From assembly GCA_036495525.1 (NCBI GenBank), contig DASXMR010000100.1, positions 10,396-74,395 of the forward strand: DNA of 64,000 nt. The letters run 5' to 3'. The notes under the pieces were generated by a model, which did not search any database, was not told the origin of the DNA, and saw only the letters and a list, made by a program, of their open reading frames with translations. This stretch comes from DASXMR01 sp036495525 (GTDB lineage: Bacteria; Actinomycetota; Actinomycetes; Streptosporangiales; Streptosporangiaceae). Made by a program: the position numbers and the translations under genes. Position 1 is the first letter of the stretch. Every line of letters starts with the position of its first letter. Below, piece by piece: positions 16,771 to 24,914 of the stretch.

Positions 16771-16902
16771 CCTCCGCGGCGCATCCGGGGCCGGCCGGAC
16801 CGTGCTCCTTGCAGGATCCAGGGCCGGCGGAGCCGCTTCGCTAAACGGATCAGCTTCCCTGGCCGGCGGCATCGAGCCGCGGCGAGCCGCAGGATCCCCT
16901 GG

Positions 16903-17838
16903 CTAGTGCCGGGAGCGCAGCGCACGGAGGAAGAACGCGAGGTTCGCCGGGCGCTCGGCCAGCCGCCGGACGAGGTAGCCATACCAGTCGGTGCCGTAGG
17001 GCACATAGACCCGGACGGTCGCGCCGGTCCTGGCCAGCCGCAGCTGCTCCGCCGGCCGGATGCCGTACAGCATCTGGTACTCGAAGCTGGACGGAGTCCG
17101 CCCGGCCGCCTCGGCCCGCGCCGCGGCGATCTCGATCAGCCGGGGGTCGTGCGTGGCCAGCATCGGATAGCCGTCGCCGGCCATCAGGATCCGCAGGCAG
17201 CGGGCGTACGAGCGGTCGACCTCCGAGCGCGCCCTGAACCCTGCCGCGTCAGGCGCGGTGTAGGCGCCCTTGCACAGCCGCACCCGCGACCCGGACGTCG
17301 CCAGCTCCTCGCAGTCGCCCGCGCTGCGTCGCAGGTAGGACTGGAGCACGCAGCCAAGATCCGGGAAGTCGGCGCGCAGCTTGCCGAGCAGCCGCAGCGT
17401 CGCCTCGACCCTGGTGTGATCCTCCATGTCCAGCGTCACGGTGGTGCCGGCGTTGCGCGCCGCCGCGCAGATCCTGGAAATGTTCTCGAACGCGGTCTGA
17501 TCACCGTGCTCGGCCAGCCCGAGCCCGACCGCGGTCGGCTTGACCGAGACCTCAGCCCGGCCGCCTGCGGCGAGGCCAGCGTCACCGAGCTTGCCGAGCA
17601 GCGTGATGTACTCAGCGGCGACGGCGGCCGCCCGGCCAGGATCGGTCGTGTCCTCGCCCAGGAAGTCAAGGGTGACGCACAGGCCGTCCGAGACCAGCTT
17701 CCCGGTAACCCGCAGCGCGTCGGCGATCGTGACGCCGGCGACAAACCTGGCCACGACGTCGCGCGCGATCGGCGCCTCCGTGACCAGGGTCCGGATCCGT
17801 TGGCTGGCCGATATGGCCAGCAGCGCACGGCGCAGCAC
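16903..17838 (-). CDS. proline dehydrogenase (FAD-linked, PutA-like)
   Basis: Oxidises proline to pyrroline-5-carboxylate with FAD. A 311-residue monofunctional enzyme with the barrel landmarks VTLDMEDHT near 155, CVLQSYLRRSAGDC near 183, RLCKGAYTAP near 210 and the C-terminal FEYQMLYGIRP and VYVPYGTDWYGYLVRRLAERP, including the flavin and proline-carboxylate binding Arg pair. No P5C dehydrogenase gene is adjacent, so the pathway is completed elsewhere. Confidence 0.95.
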   Translation of the reverse strand: MLRRALLAISASQRIRTLVTEAPIARDVVARFVAGVTIADALRVTGKLVSDGLCVTLDFLGEDTTDPGRAAAVAAEYITLLGKLGDAGLAAGGRAEVSVKPTAVGLGLAEHGDQTAFENISRICAAARNAGTTVTLDMEDHTRVEATLRLLGKLRADFPDLGCVLQSYLRRSAGDCEELATSGSRVRLCKGAYTAPDAAGFRARSEVDRSYARCLRILMAGDGYPMLATHDPRLIEIAAARAEAAGRTPSSFEYQMLYGIRPAEQLRLARTGATVRVYVPYGTDWYGYLVRRLAERPANLAFFLRALRSRH

Positions 17839-17886
17839 TGCCGGTGACCTCCGGGGGGAACGACGCTGTCCTGCCGGCCAAGGTTA

Positions 17887-18915
17887 CTAGCGCCTGGACG
17901 TCAGGTCGCCCCGCGGTCGCCGCAGGGTGATCTGCACGTTCGCGCCAGCGTCCGGCGGGACAATGACCTCCTGCGCAGCCGCGACACCGCCGGCGACCAG
18001 GGTCGCCTCGACCGGGACCGTCCGCTTCACCAGGGCGAGCGCGATCGGGCCGAGCTCGTAGTGCCGCGCCGCTGAGCCAATGAAGCCGACGCTGGTCCCG
18101 TCCAGGCTGACTTCCTCGCCGTGGCCGGGCAGCACGTCGGCGCTGCCGTCCAGGTGCAGCATCACCAGCCGGCGGGGCGGATGGCCCAGGTTGTGCACCC
18201 GTGCCACGGTCTCCTGCCCGCGGTAACAGCCCTTGCCGAGATGCACGGCGGTGCCGATCCAGCCGACCTCGTGCGGGATGGTGCGGTGATCGGTGTCCAG
18301 CCCGGCCCGCGCCCGGTGCCCGGCGATGCGCAGTGCCTCGTGTGCCCACATGCCGGCCAGCGCCGCTCCGCCAGACCGCAGCGCCGCCACCTCGCCGGCC
18401 AGCGTGGCCCGCGGGACGATCAGGTCCGTGCCGAACGGGAAGGCAAGGACGGCAGCCGCGCCGTCCGGCACTTCCTGCCAGCCGGGGCCCATGAGCGTGA
18501 CCACCGCGTAGTCGCCGGACACGTCGGCGAGTTCCACCCGGAGCATGAACCGCATCGAGGCGAGGAAGTCAAGGAGCGCAGCCGCTGTGCCCGGCTCAAC
18601 CTGCAGCCAGGTCGCCGTGCCATCGTCGGTGAGCGCCAGCTGATGCTCGACGTGCCCGCTCGCGCTGAGGATCAGCGCTTCGGCGCCGGTGCCGGGCGGA
18701 AGCTGCTCCAGGTCCTGGGTGGTGAGGCTGTGCAGCCAGGACAGCCGGTCCGGGCCGGTGATCCGCACCACGTCGCGGTGCGACCGGTCCACCAGGCCGG
18801 CCCCGCGCACCAGCGCGCGCTGCTCGGCGTACGGGTCTGCGTAGTGCGCGGCTACCCCGGCGTCGGGCCCGTCAGCTGCCACGGCACCAGGCTCTTCAAG
18901 CAAAGGGCTGCTCAT
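17887..18915 (-). CDS. ygfZ: YgfZ/GcvT-like folate-binding iron-sulfur cluster repair protein
   Basis: Tetrahydrofolate-binding protein of the YgfZ family, which supports [Fe-S] enzyme assembly or repair. The 342-residue chain has GcvT-like N-terminal folds (VRITGPDRLSWLHSLTTQDL) and the diagnostic KGCYRGQETVARV near residue 230 with the conserved cysteine. ATG 18915; the 16-bp gap to the Nur-like regulator suggests they are transcribed together. The same pairing is common in streptomycetes. Confidence 0.93.
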   Translation of the reverse strand: MSSPLLEEPGAVAADGPDAGVAAHYADPYAEQRALVRGAGLVDRSHRDVVRITGPDRLSWLHSLTTQDLEQLPPGTGAEALILSASGHVEHQLALTDDGTATWLQVEPGTAAALLDFLASMRFMLRVELADVSGDYAVVTLMGPGWQEVPDGAAAVLAFPFGTDLIVPRATLAGEVAALRSGGAALAGMWAHEALRIAGHRARAGLDTDHRTIPHEVGWIGTAVHLGKGCYRGQETVARVHNLGHPPRRLVMLHLDGSADVLPGHGEEVSLDGTSVGFIGSAARHYELGPIALALVKRTVPVEATLVAGGVAAAQEVIVPPDAGANVQITLRRPRGDLTSRR

Positions 18916-18931
18916 GCCCCCAGGTTATGTG

Positions 18932-19363
18932 TCATGGTCCGGTACTGCCCCGGCAGCTCGCGCAGCGGCCGAAAACCGTCAGGTGGCCGACGTCGGTCTC
19001 GAAGCCGTACTCGGCGAGCAGGGAACTGACCAGATCGCGCACCGCGGACGGCGGGATCTGGGTCACCCGGTCGCACTGCTGGCAGACCAGGTGCACATGC
19101 TGTGCCTCGGCGGCCAGATGGTAGCGCGGCGCACCGTGCCCGAGGTGGGTGTGCGTCACCAGGCCGACGTTCTCCAGCAGCTCGAGCGTCCGGTAGACGG
19201 TCGAGACGTTGACACCCCGCGCCGTCTGCCGCACCGCAGCGAAGATCTCGTCAGGGGTCGCGTGCTCAAGCCTGGTGACCGCTTCCAGGATCAGCTGGCG
19301 CTGAGGGGTCACGCGATAGCCGCCTGCCCGCAGCGTGTCATCCCACGTCTGCGACATGTGCAT
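18932..19363 (-). CDS. Fur-family regulator, Nur-like (nickel/zinc type)
   Basis: A 143-residue Fur-superfamily repressor: winged helix with TPQRQLILEAV and VSTVYRTLELLE, then the dimerisation/metal domain with HTHLGHGAPRYHL, HVHLVCQQC and FGRCASC (two CxxC zinc sites). The His pairs at 71/73 and 89/91 and the overall sequence resemble nickel-responsive Nur of Streptomyces better than Fur or Zur. One His that Nur places just before HxH is Ala87 here, so metal preference is uncertain. ATG at 19363 or 19357. Its promoter is back to back with that of the orphan minigene RNA. Confidence 0.85.
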   Translation of the reverse strand: MHMSQTWDDTLRAGGYRVTPQRQLILEAVTRLEHATPDEIFAAVRQTARGVNVSTVYRTLELLENVGLVTHTHLGHGAPRYHLAAEAQHVHLVCQQCDRVTQIPPSAVRDLVSSLLAEYGFETDVGHLTVFGRCASCRGSTGP

Positions 19364-19393
19364 GAGTCTACGAGCGGCCGGATGTTAACGCGC

Positions 19394-19423
19394 TTGCTTA
19401 GGGGTTCGGGCGTGACGTAGCGT
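19394..19423 (+). promoter_or_regulatory. candidate sigma-A promoter of the orphan minigene transcript
   Basis: TTGCTT (19394-19399) and TAGCGT (19418-19423) with an 18-bp spacer fit a housekeeping -35/-10 pair. Transcription would start near 19430, about ten bases before the Shine-Dalgarno of the 12-codon minigene. Confidence 0.45.
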
Positions 19424-19458
19424 TCTGGCTAACGCGGGAAAGGAGGTGGTCCAACAGA

Positions 19459-19497
19459 ATGCATAGATGTCGGACTCGCGAGGTGGCTGTCAGCTAG
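19459..19497 (+). CDS. 12-residue minigene (MHRCRTREVAVS)
   Basis: ATG 19459 to TAG 19497 encodes MHRCRTREVAVS. It is preceded by AAAGGAGGTGGTCC (19439-19452), which complements 13 of the last 14 bases of actinobacterial 16S rRNA, an extreme Shine-Dalgarno. Distance from GGAGG to the ATG is about 12 bases, rather long. The peptide is basic with a single Cys and no signal or TM segment. No function can be assigned; it could be a leader, an anti-SD titrating element, or a true small protein. Confidence 0.5.
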   Translation: MHRCRTREVAVS

Positions 19498-19683
19498 CCG
19501 CCGTCCCGTGGAGCACCCTTCGCGGCTCGCCGCGCATGGTGCACGTCACCGGTCACGCCCTGGTCCGCCGTGAGGCGCAGGGAATGCCGCACAACGGCGG
19601 CCGGCGAATACACGGCAGACACCGAACCCCCGGGCTGGCCGGCCCTTGTCCAGCTAGCCCCCGCGTTGGGCGCATTTCATGAT

Positions 19684-19718
19684 GCCCCGAGGCGGGAGTC
19701 GCCCGGGGGCTTTTTCTT
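19684..19718 (+). terminator. intrinsic terminator with T-tract
   Basis: GCCCC-GA-GGCG (19684-19694) pairs with CGCC-CG-GGGGC (19700-19710) around a GGAGT loop with a 2x2 internal mismatch, followed by TTTTTCTT. This is the clearest Rho-independent terminator in the window. Confidence 0.88.
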
Positions 19719-19829
19719 GCCCAAGCCACGCGCACATCCGGCCGGCGAAAACCGCCAGAGGCCAGCGCAGGCCCGCAGGCCCGCAGGAGCGCCGGCCAGC
19801 AGGCGCCAAGCCGAGGCCGAAGGTCCGGT

Positions 19830-20429
19830 TTACTCCACGCGCTTGAGCTGCGCGGACGCGTGCGCCTGCAGCGGCTGGCCGACGGCGGCCATGTCGTAGG
19901 CCCAGGCCAGGTCCGTGCCGATCAGCCCGTAGAGCCGCCGCCCGGCAGTGACGTCCTTGGCGGACGACGTGCGCACCACGGCGTCGGTCGCCATCTCGAT
20001 CCTGGTGCCGGTCATCTGGCCGAGGTAGATCTCGGCGATGCCGGTCGGGTGCGCGAGTACCACTTCTAGCTGCCCGTCCGGCTGCGGCCGCCAGTATCCG
20101 GTCTCCATCGCCAGCGGACGGCCGATCCGGCCGTCGGCGTCGAGCAGCCAGGTGCGGCTCGCGTAGCTGAGAAACGGCTTCCCGTTGTGGCTGAAGGAGA
20201 TTTCCTGGCCGAACTGCTGATCGGACTCCAGCGTGGGGTAGCCGACCACGCCCGCGCCTTCCCAGCGGCCGATCAGGAAGAACAGCGGTTGCAGGCTGGG
20301 GTGCAGGGCAGGCTCGGCGCCGCCGGGCAAGCCGGCCGCATCGCCCGCCGGGGCCTGGCCGCTAGCCGCGGCCGGGTCCGGGCCGGGGCGGCTCCCCCGG
20401 TCCGAGGCGGCGTCGCTGGCGCTGTCCAC
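19830..20429 (-). CDS. nitrobindin-like heme-binding beta-barrel protein
   Basis: A 199-residue FABP-like protein of the nitrobindin/THAP4 family. The lipocalin-type GRWEGAGVVGYP motif lies near residue 53, and a C-terminal histidine (QPLQAHASAQLKRVE), in the position that ligates ferric heme in family members, near residue 190. Known members bind heme and isomerise peroxynitrite to nitrate. The first 40 residues are low-complexity. Standing alone on the minus strand, it converges on the orphan RNA terminator. Confidence 0.9.
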   Translation of the reverse strand: MDSASDAASDRGSRPGPDPAAASGQAPAGDAAGLPGGAEPALHPSLQPLFFLIGRWEGAGVVGYPTLESDQQFGQEISFSHNGKPFLSYASRTWLLDADGRIGRPLAMETGYWRPQPDGQLEVVLAHPTGIAEIYLGQMTGTRIEMATDAVVRTSSAKDVTAGRRLYGLIGTDLAWAYDMAAVGQPLQAHASAQLKRVE

Positions 20430-20523
20430 CGGGCCAGACTAGGCCGCCAGCAAACGCGCAAGCCGGCCGGCACGCCCGTGGCGAGCAGATGGCCGGGCGA
20501 GCCTTGCCGGGGCTTGCCGCGGC

Positions 20524-20646
20524 TCAGGACTCGCGCTGCTGGCCAGGTCCGACGACCCGCCAGAGCCGGACCGTCAGCAGCCCGAGCAGCGCTGCCGCTG
20601 CCACCAGCGCCGCGATCAGTACGATCCCGCTGAGGTACCCGTTCAC
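20524..20646 (-). CDS. 40-residue single-pass membrane protein (candidate)
   Basis: GTG 20646 to TGA 20524 reads MNGYLSGIVLIAALVAAA..., one hydrophobic helix of about 22 residues, then a basic tail (VRLWRVV) and a polar end. Codon third positions are GC-rich like real genes here, and the frame fits neatly into the gap between the phosphotransferase and nitrobindin genes. No Shine-Dalgarno is visible and no family is recognised, so this stays a candidate. Confidence 0.45.
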   Translation of the reverse strand: MNGYLSGIVLIAALVAAAALLGLLTVRLWRVVGPGQQRES

Positions 20647-20706
20647 CGTCCGCAGTGTAGATCTGCCCGCGGCCGTGGCCGCGCAGCGCGCGCCGGCCGC
20701 GCCGGG

Positions 20707-21636
20707 TCAGGGCTCGGTCGCACCAGAATGCGGTCCGCTGGCCGGGCGCCGGCGCCGCGCGGGTCTGGCGGCGGCCGGCCTCAGCTGCTCGGCCACGTCC
20801 AGCCACGAGGCGACGTCGGCCGCGGTATGGTGCCGGATCGCCCAGTCGACGTAGCGCAGGCTGAGATGTGCCCACCAGGCCAGCTCGAGCTCGGCGGGCG
20901 TGGCCGGGCGCAGCATCGCCGCCAGCCGGTGACCGAGCGCTGGCGAGCGTCGCGCGAGATCGAAGCGCAGCGCATAAAGGTCGTGGCGCGCGTCACCCCG
21001 GTTCGCGCCGTCCCAGTCCACCACTCCGGTCACCGTGCCGAGCTCGTCGGTCAGCACGTTCTCCGGGTGGTAATCCAGGTGCACCACGTCATCGCCGTCC
21101 AGCTCGCCGGGAACCGTCAGGCCGGCCGTCTCGATGACGGCCAGCAGCCGTGCGGTCCGCCGGCCGTACTCGGCCAGCGGGCCGTGCAGGCAGAAGCCAG
21201 GGCCATCTGAGCGCAGGTACAGCGACGGTGCCGGCAGGTCGGCGCGATCGGCCAGCAGGCCGCGGCAGCGCCGGTTCACCTCGACCATCGACTCCACCGT
21301 GCGCCAGCCGACAGCCGCTGGCCTGGTCCCCGGCAGCAGCTCCTGGACGATGGCCACCGCGTCAGGCAGCTCGGCGATCAGCTCGTAGCGCGGGGCAGGC
21401 ACGCCGGCGTTCCGCGCGACCTCGACGATCCGCGCCTGCTGCCTGGCCATCGCCCCGTTGCCGGCCGGCTGGCAGGTCAGTACCGATCGGTGCCCGTCTG
21501 GCCAGCGCAGGTAGGCCGCGCCGACCTCGCCGCCGGCACACTGGCCGTCGTAACTCAGCTCCACCCCGGTCGTCTCGGCCAGCTGGCGCAGCATCGCGGC
21601 GGGGGCCAGGGGCGCAGTTCGCGGGAACTCGGCCAC
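20707..21636 (-). CDS. aminoglycoside phosphotransferase-family (APH) kinase-fold protein
   Basis: A 309-residue APH-fold protein. Catalytic loop VHLDYHPENVLTDE near residue 189 (HxDxxxxN) and metal-binding TGVVDWDGANRGD near 203 are intact; the N-lobe is short. APH-fold enzymes phosphorylate small molecules such as aminoglycosides, choline or homoserine; the substrate here cannot be told. There is no resistance-gene context. It is followed closely by an HAD hydrolase upstream on the same strand. Confidence 0.87.
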   Translation of the reverse strand: MAEFPRTAPLAPAAMLRQLAETTGVELSYDGQCAGGEVGAAYLRWPDGHRSVLTCQPAGNGAMARQQARIVEVARNAGVPAPRYELIAELPDAVAIVQELLPGTRPAAVGWRTVESMVEVNRRCRGLLADRADLPAPSLYLRSDGPGFCLHGPLAEYGRRTARLLAVIETAGLTVPGELDGDDVVHLDYHPENVLTDELGTVTGVVDWDGANRGDARHDLYALRFDLARRSPALGHRLAAMLRPATPAELELAWWAHLSLRYVDWAIRHHTAADVASWLDVAEQLRPAAARPARRRRPASGPHSGATEP

Positions 21637-21677
21637 TGCGGCACCCTAGCCGCCCGCTCGCCGGGGCGCTGCGGCGG

Positions 21678-22304
21678 TCACGGCGCGGCGACGGCCAGGC
21701 CGTGCGCGCGCAGGTCACGCCTGAGCTGCTCGGGCGAGATGAACTGGATGGCCGTCAGGCCGGCCTCGCCGGCAGCGCGGACGTTGGCCGGCTGGTCGTC
21801 GATGAAGAGCACCGACTGCGGCTGCAGGCCGCCCCGGCGCAGCAGGATCTGGAAGATCAGCGGGTCTGGCTTAGCGACCAGCTCGATGCCGGAGATCACG
21901 CAGTCACTGAACCAGGCCATGAAGGCGAACCTCTCTCGGCGGACGGCGAAGGTATCCGGCTCCATGTTGCTGAGCGCGTAGCACGGCAGGCCAGCGGCGA
22001 TCAGCTCGCGCAGCACCTCGACCGTGCCGTCGATCTGGCCGGCCGCCATTTCCTCGCCGCGCAGCGCCCAGGCCATGATCATCTCCCGGTAGACCGGGTA
22101 CTGCCAGGCGAGCTGCTCGCAGGACTGGGTGATATCCGCGCCCAGGTCGTGCGCCAGGTGCCACTGGCTGGTGCAGATCCGGTCGAGAAAGAACTCCATC
22201 TCCGCCGGATCGGCGAACAGCTGCCGGTACAGGTGGCGCGGATCCCAGTCGATCAGCACCCCGCCGAGGTCGAACGCCACCGCGCTGATCGGGCTGCCAG
22301 GCAC
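21678..22304 (-). CDS. HAD-IA family hydrolase (YihX-like)
   Basis: A 208-residue HAD phosphatase. Nucleophile motif FDLGGVLIDWD near residue 11, motif II YALSNMEPD near 109, lysine in VAKPDPLIF near 143, and motif IV VLFIDDQPANVRAA near 164. The GGVLIDWDPRHLY variant is typical of YihX-type sugar- or nucleotide-phosphate phosphatases. It lies 41 bp upstream of the APH gene on the same strand, so the two may be cotranscribed. Confidence 0.9.
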   Translation of the reverse strand: MPGSPISAVAFDLGGVLIDWDPRHLYRQLFADPAEMEFFLDRICTSQWHLAHDLGADITQSCEQLAWQYPVYREMIMAWALRGEEMAAGQIDGTVEVLRELIAAGLPCYALSNMEPDTFAVRRERFAFMAWFSDCVISGIELVAKPDPLIFQILLRRGGLQPQSVLFIDDQPANVRAAGEAGLTAIQFISPEQLRRDLRAHGLAVAAP

Positions 22305-22485
22305 GAGCTAAGTATCGCAGGCCAGCGTGTCCCGCCTGGCCGGCCGCAAAAGTGACAGGCCACCTGCCGGACTGATCACAGCGGGGCGCCGGCCTGGCCA
22401 GCCGCCAGGGTGGCAGGCCGCCGGCCGGAAAGGTCAGGCCGGGCGCCACGCCGCCCGGTCAGGCCGCAGGGTTAGGCTGCGGGCT

Positions 22486-22851
22486 ATGCCATCCCGCTCC
22501 CTGGTCGTCAAGGTGACAGCAGGCAAGGACGAGCCGGAGCGCTGCAACCAGGCCTTCACGGTCGCCGCGGCGGCGATCGCCAGCGGCGTCCCTGTGTCGC
22601 TCTGGCTGACCGCCGAGGCGTCCTGGTTCGCGGTCCCCGGCCGGGCAGACGACCTCCAGCTGCCGCACGCCGTGCCGTTGTCCGACCTGCTGGCCAGCGT
22701 GCTGGCGGGCGGCAAGGTGACGCTGTGCTCGCAATGCGCCGCGCGCCGGGACCTGACCGAGGACGACCTGATCGACGGCGTGCGGATCAGCGGCGCGCCG
22801 ACGTTCGTCGCCGAGGCCATCGCCGACGGCGCGCAGGCCCTGGTCTACTGA
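22486..22851 (+). CDS. DsrE/DsrF-like family protein
   Basis: A 121-residue alpha/beta protein of the DsrE fold: SLVVKVTAGKDEPERCNQAF at the N-terminus, AAAIASGVPVSLWLT, and a C-terminal pair of cysteines in VTLCSQCAARRDL. Family members handle protein-bound sulfur or act in peroxide and thiol metabolism. ATG 22486 gives normal length; the open frame extends further upstream but without an RBS or family match. It stands alone between two leftward genes. Confidence 0.83.
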   Translation: MPSRSLVVKVTAGKDEPERCNQAFTVAAAAIASGVPVSLWLTAEASWFAVPGRADDLQLPHAVPLSDLLASVLAGGKVTLCSQCAARRDLTEDDLIDGVRISGAPTFVAEAIADGAQALVY

Positions 22852-22889
22852 CGCCGCCAGCCGCCAGCCGCCAGCACGCTAGCCGCCCG

Positions 22890-23669
22890 TCACTCGGCCA
22901 GCGCGGCGAACCGCTCCTGGCGGAGCTGCTCGGCCCAGCTCTCCTCGGCTGGCTCAAGCGGCCGCAGCGGGCCTGCTGCCCAGCGCAGCAGCAGGTCGGC
23001 GAGCCCCGGGTTGCGCACCAGGGCCGGGCCGTGCAGGTAGGTGCCGACCACCTTGCCGGCGTAGGCACCCTCGGTGCCGTCGCCGTTGCCAACGCCGGTC
23101 GCGACCCTGGCCAGCGGCCTGGCACCAGGCCCGGCCGTGGTGACGCCCTGGTGGTTCTCGAAGCCGGTCAGCCGCGGCACGCCGAGCTCGGGGTCGACGT
23201 CGGCGACGATCTCGCCAACGCCGCGCCGCTGCCCCCGGCCGCTGGCGACGTCGAGGATCTCGAGCCCGGCCACCGGCTCGCCGTCGACACCGCCGAAGCG
23301 GCTGCCGAGCACCTGGTAGCCGGCGCAGACGGCGAACACGACTGCGCCGCGGCGAGCAGCGGCGGCGAGCCCGCCGTCGGCACGCAGCCGACGCGCGGCC
23401 AGCACCTGCGGCAGGTCCTCGCCGCCGCCCATCAGGTAGATGTCGCCCTCGGCGGGCACCGCCTCGTCGGAATTGACCAGCACCGACTCGGCCGGGATAC
23501 CGCGCAGCCTGGCCCGGCGCTCGAGCACCAGCAGGTTGCCGCGGTCGCCATAGGTGCTGAGCAGGTCCGGGTAGACCCAGACCAGCCGCAGCGGGTCGTG
23601 CGCGGCGCGCTGCCGTGGCGTTGCGTGCCGCCAGCGGCCAGGCGTCATCGGGTTGTCCTGCTGGCTCAT
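22890..23669 (-). CDS. gatD: lipid II isoglutaminyl synthase, glutaminase subunit GatD
   Basis: Class I glutamine amidotransferase of the CobB/CobQ-like type that supplies ammonia to MurT for amidation of the D-Glu alpha-carboxyl of lipid II. The nucleophile is C115 in VVFAVCAGYQVLG, and the C-terminal His is in GTYLHGPALV. The 259-residue chain has normal size. The start overlaps the murT stop by 4 bp (ATGA), so the two-subunit enzyme is translated as a unit. Confidence 0.95.
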   Translation of the reverse strand: MSQQDNPMTPGRWRHATPRQRAAHDPLRLVWVYPDLLSTYGDRGNLLVLERRARLRGIPAESVLVNSDEAVPAEGDIYLMGGGEDLPQVLAARRLRADGGLAAAARRGAVVFAVCAGYQVLGSRFGGVDGEPVAGLEILDVASGRGQRRGVGEIVADVDPELGVPRLTGFENHQGVTTAGPGARPLARVATGVGNGDGTEGAYAGKVVGTYLHGPALVRNPGLADLLLRWAAGPLRPLEPAEESWAEQLRQERFAALAE

Positions 23670-24904
23670 GTCGTCCGCCCGATCACTGCCCGGATCTGCT
23701 GGAACGCCGTGTAGTTGGCGATGACGTCGATGGCGCCGGCCGGTGCCCCGCTGACCGCGTCATCGAGGTCGCCGGCCAGCTGGAACGGCACCTGATCGGC
23801 CTCCAGCCGGACCGCCAGGTCGACTCGCCGCTCGCCGGTGACCAGGACCGGACGGCCGCGCAGCACCCGGTAGTCGACATCCCACAGCCAGGAGGTATCC
23901 CGGCCGTCGGGTTCCTGGGCGTTGACGGCCAGCAGCACCGGGCCGCCGTCGCGGCCGAGTACGTCGAACGCCTCAAGCCAGCCGGCCGGGTTCTTGGCCA
24001 GCAGCAGCCGCAGCGTCCGCCCGGCACGCTCTACCTGGGTATAGCGGCCTGCCACCGAACTGACCCGGCGCAGCCGGGGCAGCGCCTGGACCACGTCGGC
24101 GCCGAAGAAGTCGGCGGCGGCCAGCGCCATCACCGCGTTGGACCGGTTCGCCCGGCCGGGCAGCGTCAGCGCCAGCTCGGTCACCTTGCCCGCCGCGTCA
24201 ATCACCGCGCCGCCGTCGAGCACCCACCTGGCCGGCGGCCGGGCGAAGGCACATTCGCCGCATCGCCAGCCAAGCTCATCGCGGAGCAGGTGCGAGCCGC
24301 ACTCCGGGCAGCACCACGAGTCCTCGTGCCAGCGCTGCCCGGCCGCCACCCAGGTCACGTCCGCTGCGGCGCCCGCCGCCCAGACGATCAGCGGGTCGTC
24401 AGCGTTGGCGATGACACGGCACCGGCCGGCCCCAGCCAGCGCCTCCCGCCAGCGCCTGGCGACCAGCCAGATCTCCGCTGCCCGGTCCATCTGGTCCCGG
24501 CTGAGGTTCAGCAGCACGACCGAGCGCGGCGCGGTCGCCCGGATCACGGCGGGCAGGTACCGCTCGTCGACCTCCAGGACGGCGTAGGGCGCGCTGCGCG
24601 AGCGGCCGAGCGCCGAGGCGAGGCCGGCGTCCATGTTCGAGCCGAACGCGTTGGAGGCGATGTCCTGGCCGAGCGCGGCCAGGCCCGCGGTGAGCAGCCT
24701 GGTCGTGGTGGTCTTCCCGTTCGTGCCGGTGACGAGGATGATCTGGCGGTCGGCTGCCAGCAGGCTGAGCAGGTCAGGCGCGACCCGCAGGCCGAGCACG
24801 CCGCCGATCACGGACCCGTCGCCGCGGCCGGTCAGCCGGGACATGGTGCCAGCCGCGCTTCCGATGGAAGTGGCGAGGCGGGCTCGCAGCGGGAGCTTGC
24901 TCAT
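23666..24904 (-). CDS. murT: lipid II isoglutaminyl synthase, ligase subunit MurT
   Basis: Mur-ligase-like ATPase that amidates D-isoglutamate in lipid II together with GatD. The 412-residue protein has P-loop VTGTNGKTTTTRLL near residue 58, LEVDERYLPAV, a Cys4 zinc ribbon CPECGSHLLRDELGWRCGEC near 200-222 (a MurT hallmark) and the C-terminal DUF1727 region with LWDVDYRVL. It lies 10 bp downstream of a HerA-like ATPase gene, so all three may form one transcript. Confidence 0.96.
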   Translation of the reverse strand: MSKLPLRARLATSIGSAAGTMSRLTGRGDGSVIGGVLGLRVAPDLLSLLAADRQIILVTGTNGKTTTTRLLTAGLAALGQDIASNAFGSNMDAGLASALGRSRSAPYAVLEVDERYLPAVIRATAPRSVVLLNLSRDQMDRAAEIWLVARRWREALAGAGRCRVIANADDPLIVWAAGAAADVTWVAAGQRWHEDSWCCPECGSHLLRDELGWRCGECAFARPPARWVLDGGAVIDAAGKVTELALTLPGRANRSNAVMALAAADFFGADVVQALPRLRRVSSVAGRYTQVERAGRTLRLLLAKNPAGWLEAFDVLGRDGGPVLLAVNAQEPDGRDTSWLWDVDYRVLRGRPVLVTGERRVDLAVRLEADQVPFQLAGDLDDAVSGAPAGAIDVIANYTAFQQIRAVIGRTT

Positions 24905-24914
24905 CGCGGCGATG

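Larger units (their letters stand above)
19430..19718 (+). ncRNA. orphan structured transcript with minigene and intrinsic terminator
   Basis: A promoter-like pair, a near-perfect Shine-Dalgarno, a 12-codon ORF and a T-tailed terminator delimit a transcript of about 290 nt that contains no other gene. After the stop codon the RNA can fold into a nested stem-loop: GAGCACC (19511-19517) opposite GGTGC (19538-19542), enclosing CGCGGC/GCCGCG (19521-19534). No downstream gene lies on this strand; the next gene, nitrobindin, converges. It is either a dual-function small RNA or a free-standing leader; I know no named family for it. Confidence 0.5.
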
